Source of the DNA: Oceanisphaera pacifica
Lineage (GTDB): Bacteria; Pseudomonadota; Gammaproteobacteria; Enterobacterales; Aeromonadaceae
Direction of reading: 5' to 3'
Length of the DNA stretch: 64,000 nucleotides
Assembly (NCBI RefSeq): GCF_017498065.1
Contig: NZ_JAGDFX010000004.1
Span: 162,033-226,032 of the forward strand
The position numbers were made by a program, and so were the translations under genes. Under the pieces are notes generated by a model. It saw only the letters and a list, made by a program, of their open reading frames with translations, searched no databases and was not told the DNA's origin. Shown in pieces: positions 10,221 to 18,731 of the stretch (positions are counted from its first letter, which is position 1; each line of letters starts with the position of its first letter).

Positions 10221-10712
10221 CTATGGCCGTGCAACAGGAACAACCACGACAGGGACTTTAGCCCGTTTGATCACATCTTTAGTGACCCTACCGGCATGAG
10301 TTGCAATATAACTGCGTTTATTGGCCGCCATCACAATCAAATTAAATTTACCAATATTGGCAAAATGAGTGATAACTGACGCGGGATCACCTTCTAAGAC
10401 CGTCAAGGTTATCTCACGATCTTTCGTAGCTTCGCGCAATTGAGGGTGACGAACCCAAAAAGCCTCCAACTCCGCAGCTAACTTTTCATGAGATTGCTCG
10501 ATACGCTGTTCCATGAGTGAGCCAAGCACGTCACGATCTCGTATATTCACTTTCAGGGTATTCATTACATCTTCTGTCAATGATTTAACTACGTGTAAAA
10601 TATTCAGGCTAGACCCCGTAGCCAAAGCGAGATTAATGCTTTGCTCAATCACGTTGTCACAATTACCCCGCATACCGATACTGCATAAAATACGGTTAAT
10701 TTTCTTCGTCAT
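10221..10712 (-). CDS. UspA family protein associated with the taurine TRAP transporter
   Basis: Universal stress protein of 163 residues with an alpha/beta ATP-binding fold (N-terminal RILCSIGM, C-terminal VMAANKRS...GRVTKDVIKRAKVPVVVVP). UspA proteins encoded beside TRAP transporters, such as TeaD of the Halomonas ectoine transporter, bind ATP and modulate transport, which is the likely role here. Two in-frame ATG codons exist: ATG 10718 directly abuts AGGAG, whereas ATG 10712 lies 6 bases after it, so 10712 is preferred. The order tauM, uspA, exporter with small gaps (68 and 12 bp) suggests one transcript. Confidence 0.88.
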   Translation of the reverse strand: MTKKINRILCSIGMRGNCDNVIEQSINLALATGSSLNILHVVKSLTEDVMNTLKVNIRDRDVLGSLMEQRIEQSHEKLAAELEAFWVRHPQLREATKDREITLTVLEGDPASVITHFANIGKFNLIVMAANKRSYIATHAGRVTKDVIKRAKVPVVVVPVARP

Positions 10713-10780
10713 ATTCATCTCCTAAGCGATATTCTGTACTGGCTGATACCGCTAACCGTGTAATTAAAGGTGCTAATAAA

Positions 10781-12121
10781 TCAATAGCCCATAAGAGCAG
10801 GTAACCACAGTGATAATTGCGGGAAGTAAGCAATAACAAATACCGCAGTAATAGATGCAGCTGCGAACGGAAGCGCTTTCACTGATATTTCTTCTATCGA
10901 AGCTCCCCCGATTCCCGAGGCAACAAATAAATTCTCACCCAATGGCGGAGTTTGAAAGCCAATGGCTAACGAGCACACTACGACTATGCCCACATGTACC
11001 GGATCCATACCCAGCATGTACATAATAGGTAACAATACTGGAGTCAAAATCATAATCGCGGCTAAGGTTTCCATAAACATGCCGACGAAGAGCAAGAAGA
11101 AAATAATCATCGCCCAGATAGCATAAGTATTATCAGTAAAGCTAAGCATAGATTCTGCAATAATAGCCGGCACTTGATTTTCTACTAGCAAGCGACCAAA
11201 GACGGTTGCCGTAAATAAAATCAATAACACCCTACCGGTAATCCAAGTCGTCGTTTCTAGCGTTCGTAATGCTGACTTAAGCTGCAGTTCTTTATGGAGA
11301 AAAGTACCCACTATTAGCGTGTAAACAATGGCTACTATAGCTGACTCGGTAGGTGTAAAGAGTCCGGTATAAATACCGCCCAAAATAATAATGGGGGCCA
11401 ACATTGACCATATTCCTTTACGCAATGCTGTCTTAATATCACTGAAAGACCAAGTATCACTCAACCCACGATAACCACATTTTCGAGAAATAACGTAATT
11501 AACGGTCAGTAAAAAACTGGCCATAACAATACCAGGTACAACACCGGCAATAAATAACTTAGGAATAGACAGTGTTTGAAAACTACCATGTAAAGCCACA
11601 GCTTCAGATGGCGGCTGTAGACCCATTCCAGAAATACCAAAAATGACCATAGGGATTGATGGAGGTATCACAACCCCTAACCCCCCAGAAGACGCCGTCA
11701 CCGCAGACGCATAGCCTTTGTTGTATCCGCGCTGTGCCATAGCGGGGATCATCAGCATGCCTACAGCAGCTGTTGTGGCTGGACCTGAGCCAGAAATAGC
11801 ACCGAAGAACATACATGCAAATATAGTTGCCGCTCCCAAGCCGCCGGTCATAGGTCCCGCAAACGCCTCTGCGATATCCACCAGCCGTTTCGAAATACCA
11901 GCCGCCTCCATTAGCGCCCCAGCGAGAATAAACGCGGGCAGTGCCATAAGTGGAAAAGCACCCACTGATGTAAAAGCCATTTGTACAAAAGCTAATGGAT
12001 TCTCACCCAAAGTTAGATAGGTTGCCAAGGCTGCGACTGCCAAGGATACAGCAATAGGTGCACCCAGCACTAACAACAAAAAGAAGGCCCCGAAAAGAAC
12101 GGGTATGAGTGTATTTTCCAT
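10781..12121 (-). CDS. tauM: TRAP transporter large permease TauM (DctM family)
   Basis: Membrane protein of 446 residues with about 11-12 transmembrane helices, matching the DctM subunit that drives sodium-coupled substrate import. Family motifs include FFGAISGSGPATTAAVG, SSGGLGVVIPPSIPM and the C-terminal GFQTPPLGENLF. Assignment to taurine rests on context: it follows tauK and tauL, and the island contains a MocR regulator of the TauR type, TauXY and Xsc, the same set as in alphaproteobacterial tauKLM clusters. It starts 2 bp after the tauL stop, so translation is probably coupled. Confidence 0.88.
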   Translation of the reverse strand: MENTLIPVLFGAFFLLLVLGAPIAVSLAVAALATYLTLGENPLAFVQMAFTSVGAFPLMALPAFILAGALMEAAGISKRLVDIAEAFAGPMTGGLGAATIFACMFFGAISGSGPATTAAVGMLMIPAMAQRGYNKGYASAVTASSGGLGVVIPPSIPMVIFGISGMGLQPPSEAVALHGSFQTLSIPKLFIAGVVPGIVMASFLLTVNYVISRKCGYRGLSDTWSFSDIKTALRKGIWSMLAPIIILGGIYTGLFTPTESAIVAIVYTLIVGTFLHKELQLKSALRTLETTTWITGRVLLILFTATVFGRLLVENQVPAIIAESMLSFTDNTYAIWAMIIFFLLFVGMFMETLAAIMILTPVLLPIMYMLGMDPVHVGIVVVCSLAIGFQTPPLGENLFVASGIGGASIEEISVKALPFAAASITAVFVIAYFPQLSLWLPALMGY

Positions 12122-12123
12122 GA

Positions 12124-12687
12124 TTATTTTTCTCCCATGCCCTGATTATTAGTGTCTGTGCTTTGACTTTTAGTTATTTCATCAAGGGCTTTGGCTTCAG
12201 GATCAATAAGATCTACCTTTTTAACAAAACGAAGATAGTTATTTTGAATAATACGTAATGTCATTGCAGCAAAGGCAATAGGTAGGATTAAATAAAAATA
12301 TTTCATTGGAACACCCATAGTTTGGGACTTCCAAAATAAATTCATTTTATTGAAAACGAAGTCGTAACTTAGATAGACAAAAAACGCATTAAACCCGATC
12401 CAAATAATATCTGTCAGTATCGAGCAAAATACTTCTACCCAAGGTGGTAAAAACTTAAACTGGAAAGTAACTCGATTGTGGGCGGACATTTTTGCAGCAT
12501 ATACTGCACCTAAATAAGCGAACCAAACAAAAGCATAGGTCGCCAGTTCATCCCCCCATGGTATCGAATAGCTGAATATATTCCTTAGTACAATTTGAAG
12601 AAATAATAAAACAACAAAAAGTACTAAGAGCAACTGACAAAGGTAGCTCTCAATATTATTGATAAACTTAAACAGATTACTTTTCAT
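12124..12687 (-). CDS. tauL: TRAP transporter small permease TauL (DctQ family)
   Basis: Protein of 187 residues with four transmembrane segments (about 15-38, 47-67, 88-110, 130-150) and the DctQ-type motif IPWGDELATYAFVWFAYLGA after the first helix. It pairs with TauM and is delivered taurine by TauK. The open frame begins at a GTG (12699), but AGGTGG lies 8 bases before ATG 12687, which is therefore preferred. The last 25 or so residues are polar and would face the cytoplasm. It is separated from tauK by about 100 bp containing a stem-loop. Confidence 0.88.
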   Translation of the reverse strand: MKSNLFKFINNIESYLCQLLLVLFVVLLFLQIVLRNIFSYSIPWGDELATYAFVWFAYLGAVYAAKMSAHNRVTFQFKFLPPWVEVFCSILTDIIWIGFNAFFVYLSYDFVFNKMNLFWKSQTMGVPMKYFYLILPIAFAAMTLRIIQNNYLRFVKKVDLIDPEAKALDEITKSQSTDTNNQGMGEK

Positions 12688-12720
12688 ACCTGCGACCACC
12701 TAAAGAAAAGACTCTCGTAA

Positions 12721-12760
12721 CAATTTCCAAGCCAATCAGATAGACCAGCTTGGAAAATTG
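12721..12760 (-). repeat. Stem-loop between tauK and tauL
   Basis: CAATTTCCAAGC (12721-12732) pairs with GCTTGGAAAATTG (12748-12760) with one bulged base and a 15-base loop. It lies in the roughly 100-bp gap between the binding-protein gene and the membrane-subunit genes of one operon. No clear T run follows on the minus strand, so a processing or stability element, or partial attenuator, is more likely than a full terminator. Confidence 0.55.
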
Positions 12761-12786
12761 AAACGATACTTGGTGAATTTTTGTAA

Positions 12787-13800
12787 TTACTTTTCTGGTG
12801 CCGGCTCACGACCTAGAACTTTTAGCACATTATCAAGCTTGTCTTTACCACCAATGCTTTTATAAAATTTTGGCCAAATAGTAGATGCTTTGGCAATCCA
12901 TTCACTTTCATTATTGGCAGGCTCGGTAATTGTCATACCATGCTCTTCTACCAAACGCTTTTTGATCACTTCTTCTTGATCTATTAGATAATCATAACTG
13001 TGATCTGTCGCAGCCTGACCGGCTTCAAGCACAGTGGCCTGCATTTCTGGACTCAGACTCTGAAACTTCCCCTCACCTATTACCAATGGCTCTAAAGAAA
13101 ACACATAACAGCTATTGGTAATATATTTTTGAACCTCATAGAACTTCATGGCATCAATGGTTACATAAGGGTTATCTTGGCCATGTACTACACCTTGCTG
13201 TAATGCAGTAAAGGTTTCAGACCAAGCCATTGGGTTAGGGTTGATATCCCATGCCTGATAAGACGCAATCATGATTTCGTTTTTAGGTACTCGAATAACC
13301 ATACCTTCGAGATCTTCTGGAGATGACACTGGCCTAACCGAGTTGGTTAACCTGCGACAGCCTGAGTAAGCCCACCCCACAATACGCACACCCGCATCAC
13401 GAATCGTATTTTCTGTTAGCTCTTTACCCACGTCACCTTGGGTGAGTAGTTTAGCTTCTTCGGCGTCTTGAATAACATAAGGCAGTGTCAATACGCCTAC
13501 AGTCGGTGAAAATGGAGTGATATTATTGATAGCCAAAATAGATAAATCAAGCATACCCATGCTTGCATTATTGAGGGTATCTTGTTCACTACCAAGTTGG
13601 CCATTAGGAAATAAATTAACGTCTATCTTACCGTCAGTACGCTTTTTAAACTCCTCAGCAAAACGTTCTCCAAGTTCATACTGGGTGCCGCCCGCAGCAT
13701 CACCAATAGCCATTTTCCAAGTTTCAGCCATCGTATTGGCACTGAGTGCCAAGCAGGCCGCTGATATCATGGCTGGGAGTGCTAATTTATATGTACGCAT
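12787..13800 (-). CDS. tauK: TRAP transporter periplasmic taurine-binding protein TauK (DctP family)
   Basis: Protein of 337 residues with a Sec signal peptide (about residues 1-25, cleavage after ANTMA). The mature part is a DctP-type binding protein: GGTQYELGERFAEEFKKRT, the NGQLGSEQD region and the conserved ligand-arginine motif VIRVPKN near residue 170, where the Arg would contact the anionic sulfonate or carboxylate. Start ATG 13800 has AGGA about 9 bases upstream. It is the first gene of the minus-strand transport operon and is divergent from tauR; tandem TauR-box-like decamers lie between. Substrate assignment is by cluster context. Confidence 0.88.
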   Translation of the reverse strand: MRTYKLALPAMISAACLALSANTMAETWKMAIGDAAGGTQYELGERFAEEFKKRTDGKIDVNLFPNGQLGSEQDTLNNASMGMLDLSILAINNITPFSPTVGVLTLPYVIQDAEEAKLLTQGDVGKELTENTIRDAGVRIVGWAYSGCRRLTNSVRPVSSPEDLEGMVIRVPKNEIMIASYQAWDINPNPMAWSETFTALQQGVVHGQDNPYVTIDAMKFYEVQKYITNSCYVFSLEPLVIGEGKFQSLSPEMQATVLEAGQAATDHSYDYLIDQEEVIKKRLVEEHGMTITEPANNESEWIAKASTIWPKFYKSIGGKDKLDNVLKVLGREPAPEK

Positions 13801-14119
13801 AGTGATAAATCCTGTTCTTGTTGTTGATGTGGGAGAGTAGCTCTACTACTATCTCACCTACTCTTTCCTTAGCTCGCTTACGAAACTCATGTTAACAAAT
13901 CAACCCTAAATGTTTAACTGGTGTTAACTGGCGTTAACACTTCCTTTTTACTCATTCTGGCGCTTAATCCATAGAGCCAACCAGCAACCATGTATTGGGC
14001 CAGACGTATACTGTTGCATAAATTTATCCCTTTAATCCCAGATACTTATTTTTTATCGACCTTGATCACTGTGTCATACTTGGGGACTATCACATTCAAC
14101 AAAAATAGAGCCAAGCGCC
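13801..14119. promoter_or_regulatory. Divergent tauK/tauR control region
   Basis: The 319-bp gap between divergent start codons holds two directly adjacent decamers, CTGGTGTTAA (13918-13927) and CTGGCGTTAA (13928-13937), preceded by TGTTTAA and followed by CAC, so GTTAAC recurs every 10 bp, one helical turn. A degenerate third copy (CTGGCGCTTAA) is at 13957-13967. MocR regulators bind direct repeats, and the TauR box reported for Rhodobacter capsulatus is, as I recall, CTGGACYTAA, differing here at two or three central positions. The decamers lie about 120-140 bp before the tauK start and about 180 bp before tauR. Clear -10/-35 hexamers could not be fixed. Confidence 0.6.
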
Positions 14120-15586
14120 ATGCTCCTTTTTCATCTCGACCCTAATCTGAACGAAACCCTACAGCGTCAGTTACGCGAAAAAATAGCTAATGCTATTCTC
14201 GACGGGCAGATCCCATTGGATAAAGCACTACCTTCCAGTCGCAAACTCGCTAATGAATTAAACATTGCGCGCAACACAGTCGTTCTGGCCTATGAGCAGT
14301 TACTTGATGATGGCTATTTGATTGCAAAAAGTCGTAGTGGTTATTTCGTCAATGCTGATATTTTGCAAGGTCACGCTGAAAAACAAATACGACTTAACGA
14401 TATTGATGCTAAGCCCACATCATGGGAAACACTATTAACAGTTCGCCCTTCTTTACAGCACAATATTCGCAAGCCCAAAGACTGGTACAATTACGATTAC
14501 CCTTTTCTTTATGGGCAGCTTGATCCTGCATTATTTCCAACCCAGCACTGGCGCGAGTGCAGCCGAGATTCAATGAATGTGCAGGCAATACGCAGTTGGT
14601 CAGTGGATCATTTTGATGAAGATGACCCCTTACTTATTGAACAGATCCGTACTCGGCTACTACCAAGACGTGGGGTATGGGCCAAGCCAGAACAAATTCT
14701 AATTACCGTTGGCACCCAACAAGCACTGTGGATGATAGCTCAGCTATTACTCAAAGCAGACCGACGCTTTGCCATGGAAAACCCGGGTTATGTCGATATG
14801 TATAATATTGCAAGTCTGTTGACTGAAGATATTCAATTGCAGCCCGTGGACGACCAAGGAATGCAAATTGATGATTCTTTGTCTGAATGCCAGCTTGTTT
14901 ATGTCACACCCAGTCACCAAAGCCCAACGACGGTGACTATGCCGCTAGAACGTCGCAGGCAACTCTTGGATTTGTCAGAAAAAGACAACTTTTTGATCAT
15001 TGAAGACGACTATAACAGCGAAATAAACTACGAAAGTAACCCCACCCCTGCACTTAAAAGCTTGGACCGTCATGAACGGGTGATTTATATAGGTAGTTTG
15101 TCCAAGACTCTCGCACCAGGGCTGCGACTAGGCTATATGGTGGCACATCCAAAATTGATCAATGAAGTCCGCGCAATACGACGACTCATGTTGCGTCATC
15201 CGCCGACGAATAATCAGCGTACACTGGCATTATTTATTGAGCGTGGATATCACGATGTATTATTACGACAAATCCATCGTGCACTTAAACAACGGTGGGA
15301 GTGTATGAGTAAAGCACTGCAAACTCACCTGCCTCAGTTTAGTACGCATTCTAATATCGGAGGTACTAGTTTTTGGCTAAAAGCCCCAGCAGATCTCGAT
15401 TTTCGTAAGCTGCAAGCCTTAGCTAGAAAGCAGAGTATCTTGATTGAATGTGGCGATATTCACCATTTTGATCGGTCATGTAATGAGCATTTGCGACTTG
15501 GTTTCTCTGCGATACAGACAGAAAAAATCGAGCCAGGCTTAAAGCTCTTGGCTCGATTAGTACCGCAGGCTATGCGTGAACGCTAA
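14120..15586 (+). CDS. tauR: MocR/GntR-family PLP-dependent regulator TauR
   Basis: Regulator of 488 residues with an N-terminal winged helix of GntR type (about 10-75, including PSSRKLANELNIARNTV) fused to a fold-type I aminotransferase-like domain (about 105-480). The PLP lysine is K329 in GSLSKTLAPGLRLGY, and the upstream EDDYNSE motif (PLP-contacting Asp) is present, so it should bind PLP. MocR proteins of this type (TauR, GabR, PdxR) activate catabolic operons when an amino compound reacts with PLP; in taurine clusters TauR senses taurine. It is divergent from tauKLM and convergent with tauY (6-bp gap), fitting control of both. Confidence 0.85.
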   Translation: MLLFHLDPNLNETLQRQLREKIANAILDGQIPLDKALPSSRKLANELNIARNTVVLAYEQLLDDGYLIAKSRSGYFVNADILQGHAEKQIRLNDIDAKPTSWETLLTVRPSLQHNIRKPKDWYNYDYPFLYGQLDPALFPTQHWRECSRDSMNVQAIRSWSVDHFDEDDPLLIEQIRTRLLPRRGVWAKPEQILITVGTQQALWMIAQLLLKADRRFAMENPGYVDMYNIASLLTEDIQLQPVDDQGMQIDDSLSECQLVYVTPSHQSPTTVTMPLERRRQLLDLSEKDNFLIIEDDYNSEINYESNPTPALKSLDRHERVIYIGSLSKTLAPGLRLGYMVAHPKLINEVRAIRRLMLRHPPTNNQRTLALFIERGYHDVLLRQIHRALKQRWECMSKALQTHLPQFSTHSNIGGTSFWLKAPADLDFRKLQALARKQSILIECGDIHHFDRSCNEHLRLGFSAIQTEKIEPGLKLLARLVPQAMRER

Positions 15587-15592
15587 TTCAGC

Positions 15593-17038
15593 TTATGGTC
15601 GCTCATCTTTATGGCTATACCATCGATACAAAACACTCTGCCCCAAGCGGCGAAACGGTGCAAAGACCTGTGATTCGACCATTTCTTTCACATTAGGGAA
15701 GGGGAGTTTAGAGTTAAAAATAGGCATACTCATGTCTATTTTTTCACCTGCTATCAGCTGTGCTAAACGTTTTCCAGCCTGTGCCGAATACATAACGCCG
15801 TTACCACCATAACCCAGTGCGTAATATACTGTTTCTCTCGGATCAGGTTGGAAAATTCGAGGCATCATATCGTGACTGACATCCACCCATCCCCACCACG
15901 AGTAGTCTATCTTTATCCCCTGCAGTAGCGGAAATTTGCGATACATGTCCCTGATCAGCATATTCTTATACTTTTCTTGCGGAGCATCGCGACCGGTAAT
16001 CGCGCTGCGACTGCCAATTTGCAATCGATTATCGGGGAGCAAACGATAGTAATGGCGCAAGATACGGGTATCAGTGATCACCTGTCGCGTGTGCATATTA
16101 CAAGCTGCAACCTCTTCATCGGTCAGGGGCCGTGTCACAATAGAATTAGATAACACAGGCAGCAGACGATTTTTTAACTGCGAGTGCAAACCTTGAGACG
16201 TATAACCGCCGGTTGCCATCCCCACTGAACGTGCTTTAACCACACCTCCAGGTGTAGTTAAATAATGTACTCCACTGCGTGTTTCCCAACTTTGTACCGG
16301 ACTAGCGGGATGAATTTTCACCCCTAAAGCCCGCGCTTTACGATGATAGCCAAAGGCCAGCTTGCCAGCATGAATACCGATCCCCTCAGGTTCGTGCATG
16401 GCACCAGCAGCTTCTTGATCACCAAACCAATCTCGTTTAACTTCCTCCGCTCCCATCATTTGCGCATCGTAATTGAAGGTTTCACGCAGCAGTTTTGCTT
16501 CTTTTTCCAAAACGGGCATTTGTCGATCACGATGCGCTATATATAGGTGCCCACCAGGTTGTGGATCACAATCAATATCTTTGATCAAATCTTTAAACGT
16601 TGCCATGCCATCAAGACACTCTTGATGTAATTTATGTGCAATATCCAAACCATAACGGTCAATCCACTGTGAACGTTTTAACCGACCTGTTGCACACTGC
16701 GCCTGCCCACCGTTACGAGTAGAGCACCCCCAACTAGTACGATTCGCCTCCAATACCGTCGCTTTAATACCGTACTTTTCTGCTAAAAAAATAGCAGCAG
16801 TCAGCCCCGTAAAACCGGCGCCAACAATCACGACATCAGCGTCCATATCACCTTGCACCGGACCGTCATCTGCAGGAGGTTCACCCGCAGTGCCAATCCA
16901 ATAAGTTGGTGCATAGTCTCGCCCCTGCCCCGGAGTCTCGCTGGTCAGCGGATCGTAAGTGGGATCATAAGACTTCAGCGGCGCGGTGCGCTGTTCAGTA
17001 TCTACACCGGCTTGATTGTTCAAATCTACAGTTTCCAT
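15593..17038 (-). CDS. tauY: FAD-dependent oxidoreductase, probable taurine dehydrogenase large subunit TauY
   Basis: Protein of 481 residues of the DAO/glycine-oxidase family. The dinucleotide-binding motif DVVIVGAGFTGLTAA occurs near residue 67 after an N-terminal extension of about 65 residues, followed by SWGCSTRNGGQ and the C-terminal FAD motif ALGYGGNGVMYSA. The family includes gamma-glutamylputrescine oxidase (PuuB) and TauY. TauXY oxidatively deaminates taurine to sulfoacetaldehyde and ammonia, passing electrons to cytochrome c. The call rests on the small gene tauX directly upstream (44 bp), plus TauR, TauKLM and Xsc in the same island and the absence of a taurine aminotransferase in the island. 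Start ATG 17038 has AAGGGAAA upstream. No membrane anchor is evident. Confidence 0.75.
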   Translation of the reverse strand: METVDLNNQAGVDTEQRTAPLKSYDPTYDPLTSETPGQGRDYAPTYWIGTAGEPPADDGPVQGDMDADVVIVGAGFTGLTAAIFLAEKYGIKATVLEANRTSWGCSTRNGGQAQCATGRLKRSQWIDRYGLDIAHKLHQECLDGMATFKDLIKDIDCDPQPGGHLYIAHRDRQMPVLEKEAKLLRETFNYDAQMMGAEEVKRDWFGDQEAAGAMHEPEGIGIHAGKLAFGYHRKARALGVKIHPASPVQSWETRSGVHYLTTPGGVVKARSVGMATGGYTSQGLHSQLKNRLLPVLSNSIVTRPLTDEEVAACNMHTRQVITDTRILRHYYRLLPDNRLQIGSRSAITGRDAPQEKYKNMLIRDMYRKFPLLQGIKIDYSWWGWVDVSHDMMPRIFQPDPRETVYYALGYGGNGVMYSAQAGKRLAQLIAGEKIDMSMPIFNSKLPFPNVKEMVESQVFAPFRRLGQSVLYRWYSHKDERP

Positions 17039-17082
17039 GACCGTTTCCCTTGATCGAGTTGCTAGGCTTTAGAGTAAATATC

Positions 17083-17466
17083 TCAAGCGTTAACAGGCGG
17101 GCGATTCTTACGGAAAGCATTTTTAATGGCTATTTTTCCATCGCGAAATGTTAATACATCAATCATACGAGCTTCGGTCCGCAGGCCGTCAGCTGTGGTC
17201 CCTTTATAGGTCGTTTCCATAAAGCCTTTATCACCAACCACATAGAATTCACCATCTACCCAACAGGCATCCGGCGCATTTTTCCACGCATTAGAAAGGC
17301 CTTCACGTACCGCTGCAGGCCCTACAAAGCTGGTACCTTGTAATTCTTTACCGGCCACGCCATTAAACACGCAATCCTCGGTCATCATCTCTAATAACGC
17401 ATCAATATCGTGACGGTTAAGTGCATCGCCAAAGGCTTGAAGAAAAGCAACAGTAGGTTGGCTCAT
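17083..17466 (-). CDS. tauX: SnoaL/NTF2-like protein, probable taurine dehydrogenase small subunit TauX
   Basis: Small protein of 127 residues with the cone-shaped NTF2-like fold signature (FGDALNRHDIDALLEMMTED, then DGEFYVVGDKGFMETT). Small NTF2-like proteins partner the FAD subunit in TauXY. It is the first gene of the pair tauX-tauY, transcribed away from the CobS-like operon. Two ATG codons are in frame: the upstream one (17478) lies inside the sequence that serves as Shine-Dalgarno (GGAG), while ATG 17466 is 6 bases after GGAG, so the latter is chosen. The role (folding, substrate gating or assembly) is not known from sequence. Confidence 0.68.
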   Translation of the reverse strand: MSQPTVAFLQAFGDALNRHDIDALLEMMTEDCVFNGVAGKELQGTSFVGPAAVREGLSNAWKNAPDACWVDGEFYVVGDKGFMETTYKGTTADGLRTEARMIDVLTFRDGKIAIKNAFRKNRPPVNA

Positions 17467-17561
17467 AATTAACTCCATTTAAAATAATTGGGTAATAACT
17501 TTCTCGTCCCATGACGTGAAAATCGAGTACGAATAAGTCTACGCCACCGTTTTTTTATTCA

Positions 17562-17571
17562 TTAGTGCCAG
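17562..17571 (-). promoter_or_regulatory. Candidate TauR box in front of tauXY
   Basis: On the minus strand the decamer CTGGCACTAA fits the form CTGGNNYTAA shared by both decamers at the tauK/tauR region, and it is preceded by TGTTGTAA as those are by TGTTTAA or GTGTTAA. It lies about 96 bp before tauX. The core TGCCAGTT here is also half of an inverted repeat with AACTGGCA at 17604-17611. Confidence 0.45.
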
Positions 17572-17747
17572 TTACAACACATTGTTTGGGCCAAAAAATA
17601 ACAAACTGGCAACCAAGAGCAACAACCAATGCAACATCAGAAAACAAGCAAAAAGTGAAACATAACGTTCCACTTTGAACTATTATTCTGATAAGTTAAG
17701 CTGAAGTGATTAAAATATAACTTTGTACGCGTCCAAAGGAGCAACAC

Positions 17748-18731
17748 ATGACAGATTTGCTAGGTAGCCAGCAGCCCGACACCCTACGTTCGGTACGTGA
17801 GCTCTTCGGTATAGACAGTGACTTAGAGGTGCCAGCTTTCAGCGAGCGCAACGAGTATGTTCCTGATATTGATGAGGCTTATCGCTTTAATCCAGACGTG
17901 ACCCTGGCCATTCTTGCCGGTTTTACCCGTAATCGCAGAGTGATGATTCAAGGGCTACACGGCACGGGTAAATCTACTCATATAGAACAAGTCGCGGCGC
18001 GCTTAAACTGGCCTTGCTTGAGGGTCAATCTAGACGGACACATTAGTCGTCTTGATCTGGTTGGCAAAGATGCAATTGTGATCAGGGATGGCGTTCAGGT
18101 TACTGAGTTTCAAGAAGGCATTGTGCCTTGGTCACTGCAACGCCCAATTGCATTAATTTTTGACGAGTACGATGCTGGCCGACCCGATGTAATGTTTGTT
18201 ATACAACGTATTCTCGAGCGCGATGGCAACTTCTCCTTACTGGATCAAAACCGTGTCATTCAGCCACACCCCCATTTTCGCTTATTCGCCACAGCGAACA
18301 CCGTCGGTTTGGGCAATATGTCAGGTATGTACCAAGGAACTCAGGTGCTAAACCATGCCCAAATTGACCGCTGGAATATTGTGGCGAAGCTGGATTATCT
18401 GAGCGCTAAAGAAGAAGCCGCGATCATATTGGCTCGGGTACCGGAGAAAAATACCGAACAAGGCCGCAAGCTGATTGATAGGATGGTGAGTGTGGCTGAC
18501 TTAACACGTAAAGGCTTTGCCGCTGGCGATATTTCGACCCTAATGTCGCCTCGCACCGTGATTACTTGGGCCGAAAACTGTGAGATTTTCCGTGACTCTG
18601 CAGTGGCCTTTAGGCTGTCATTCTTAAATAAATGTGACGATGCCGAACGCCAAATTGTGGCCGAATATTATCAACGCTGCTTTGATGAAGAATTAGACGA
18701 GTCTTGGTCTAAGGAGTCACTTAGTCTATGA
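17748..18731 (+). CDS. CobS-like AAA+ ATPase (MoxR/chelatase clade)
   Basis: Protein of 327 residues, strikingly similar to CobS, the AAA+ subunit of aerobic cobaltochelatase: CobS-type N-terminus (VRELFGID), Walker A GLHGTGKST (69-77), the segment WPCLRVNLDGHISR, Walker B ALIFDEYDA (about 134-142), sensor FATANTVGLGN, and SPRTVITWAEN near the C-terminus. All ATPase motifs are intact. ATG 17748 follows AAAGGAG by 6 bases. It overlaps the next gene by 4 bp (ATGA). The catalytic CobN subunit and other cobalamin genes are absent from this window, and the operon is divergent from tauXY, so an ATP-driven assembly or metal-insertion role for a taurine-pathway protein is a reasonable inference; cobaltochelatase with a distant CobN remains possible. 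Confidence 0.85.
   Translation: MTDLLGSQQPDTLRSVRELFGIDSDLEVPAFSERNEYVPDIDEAYRFNPDVTLAILAGFTRNRRVMIQGLHGTGKSTHIEQVAARLNWPCLRVNLDGHISRLDLVGKDAIVIRDGVQVTEFQEGIVPWSLQRPIALIFDEYDAGRPDVMFVIQRILERDGNFSLLDQNRVIQPHPHFRLFATANTVGLGNMSGMYQGTQVLNHAQIDRWNIVAKLDYLSAKEEAAIILARVPEKNTEQGRKLIDRMVSVADLTRKGFAAGDISTLMSPRTVITWAENCEIFRDSAVAFRLSFLNKCDDAERQIVAEYYQRCFDEELDESWSKESLSL

Noticed and set aside
13957..13967. Third TauR-like repeat CTGGCGCTTAA as a full operator
   Set aside because: It has one extra base and is out of the 10-bp phase of the other two, so I mention it only as a degenerate copy.
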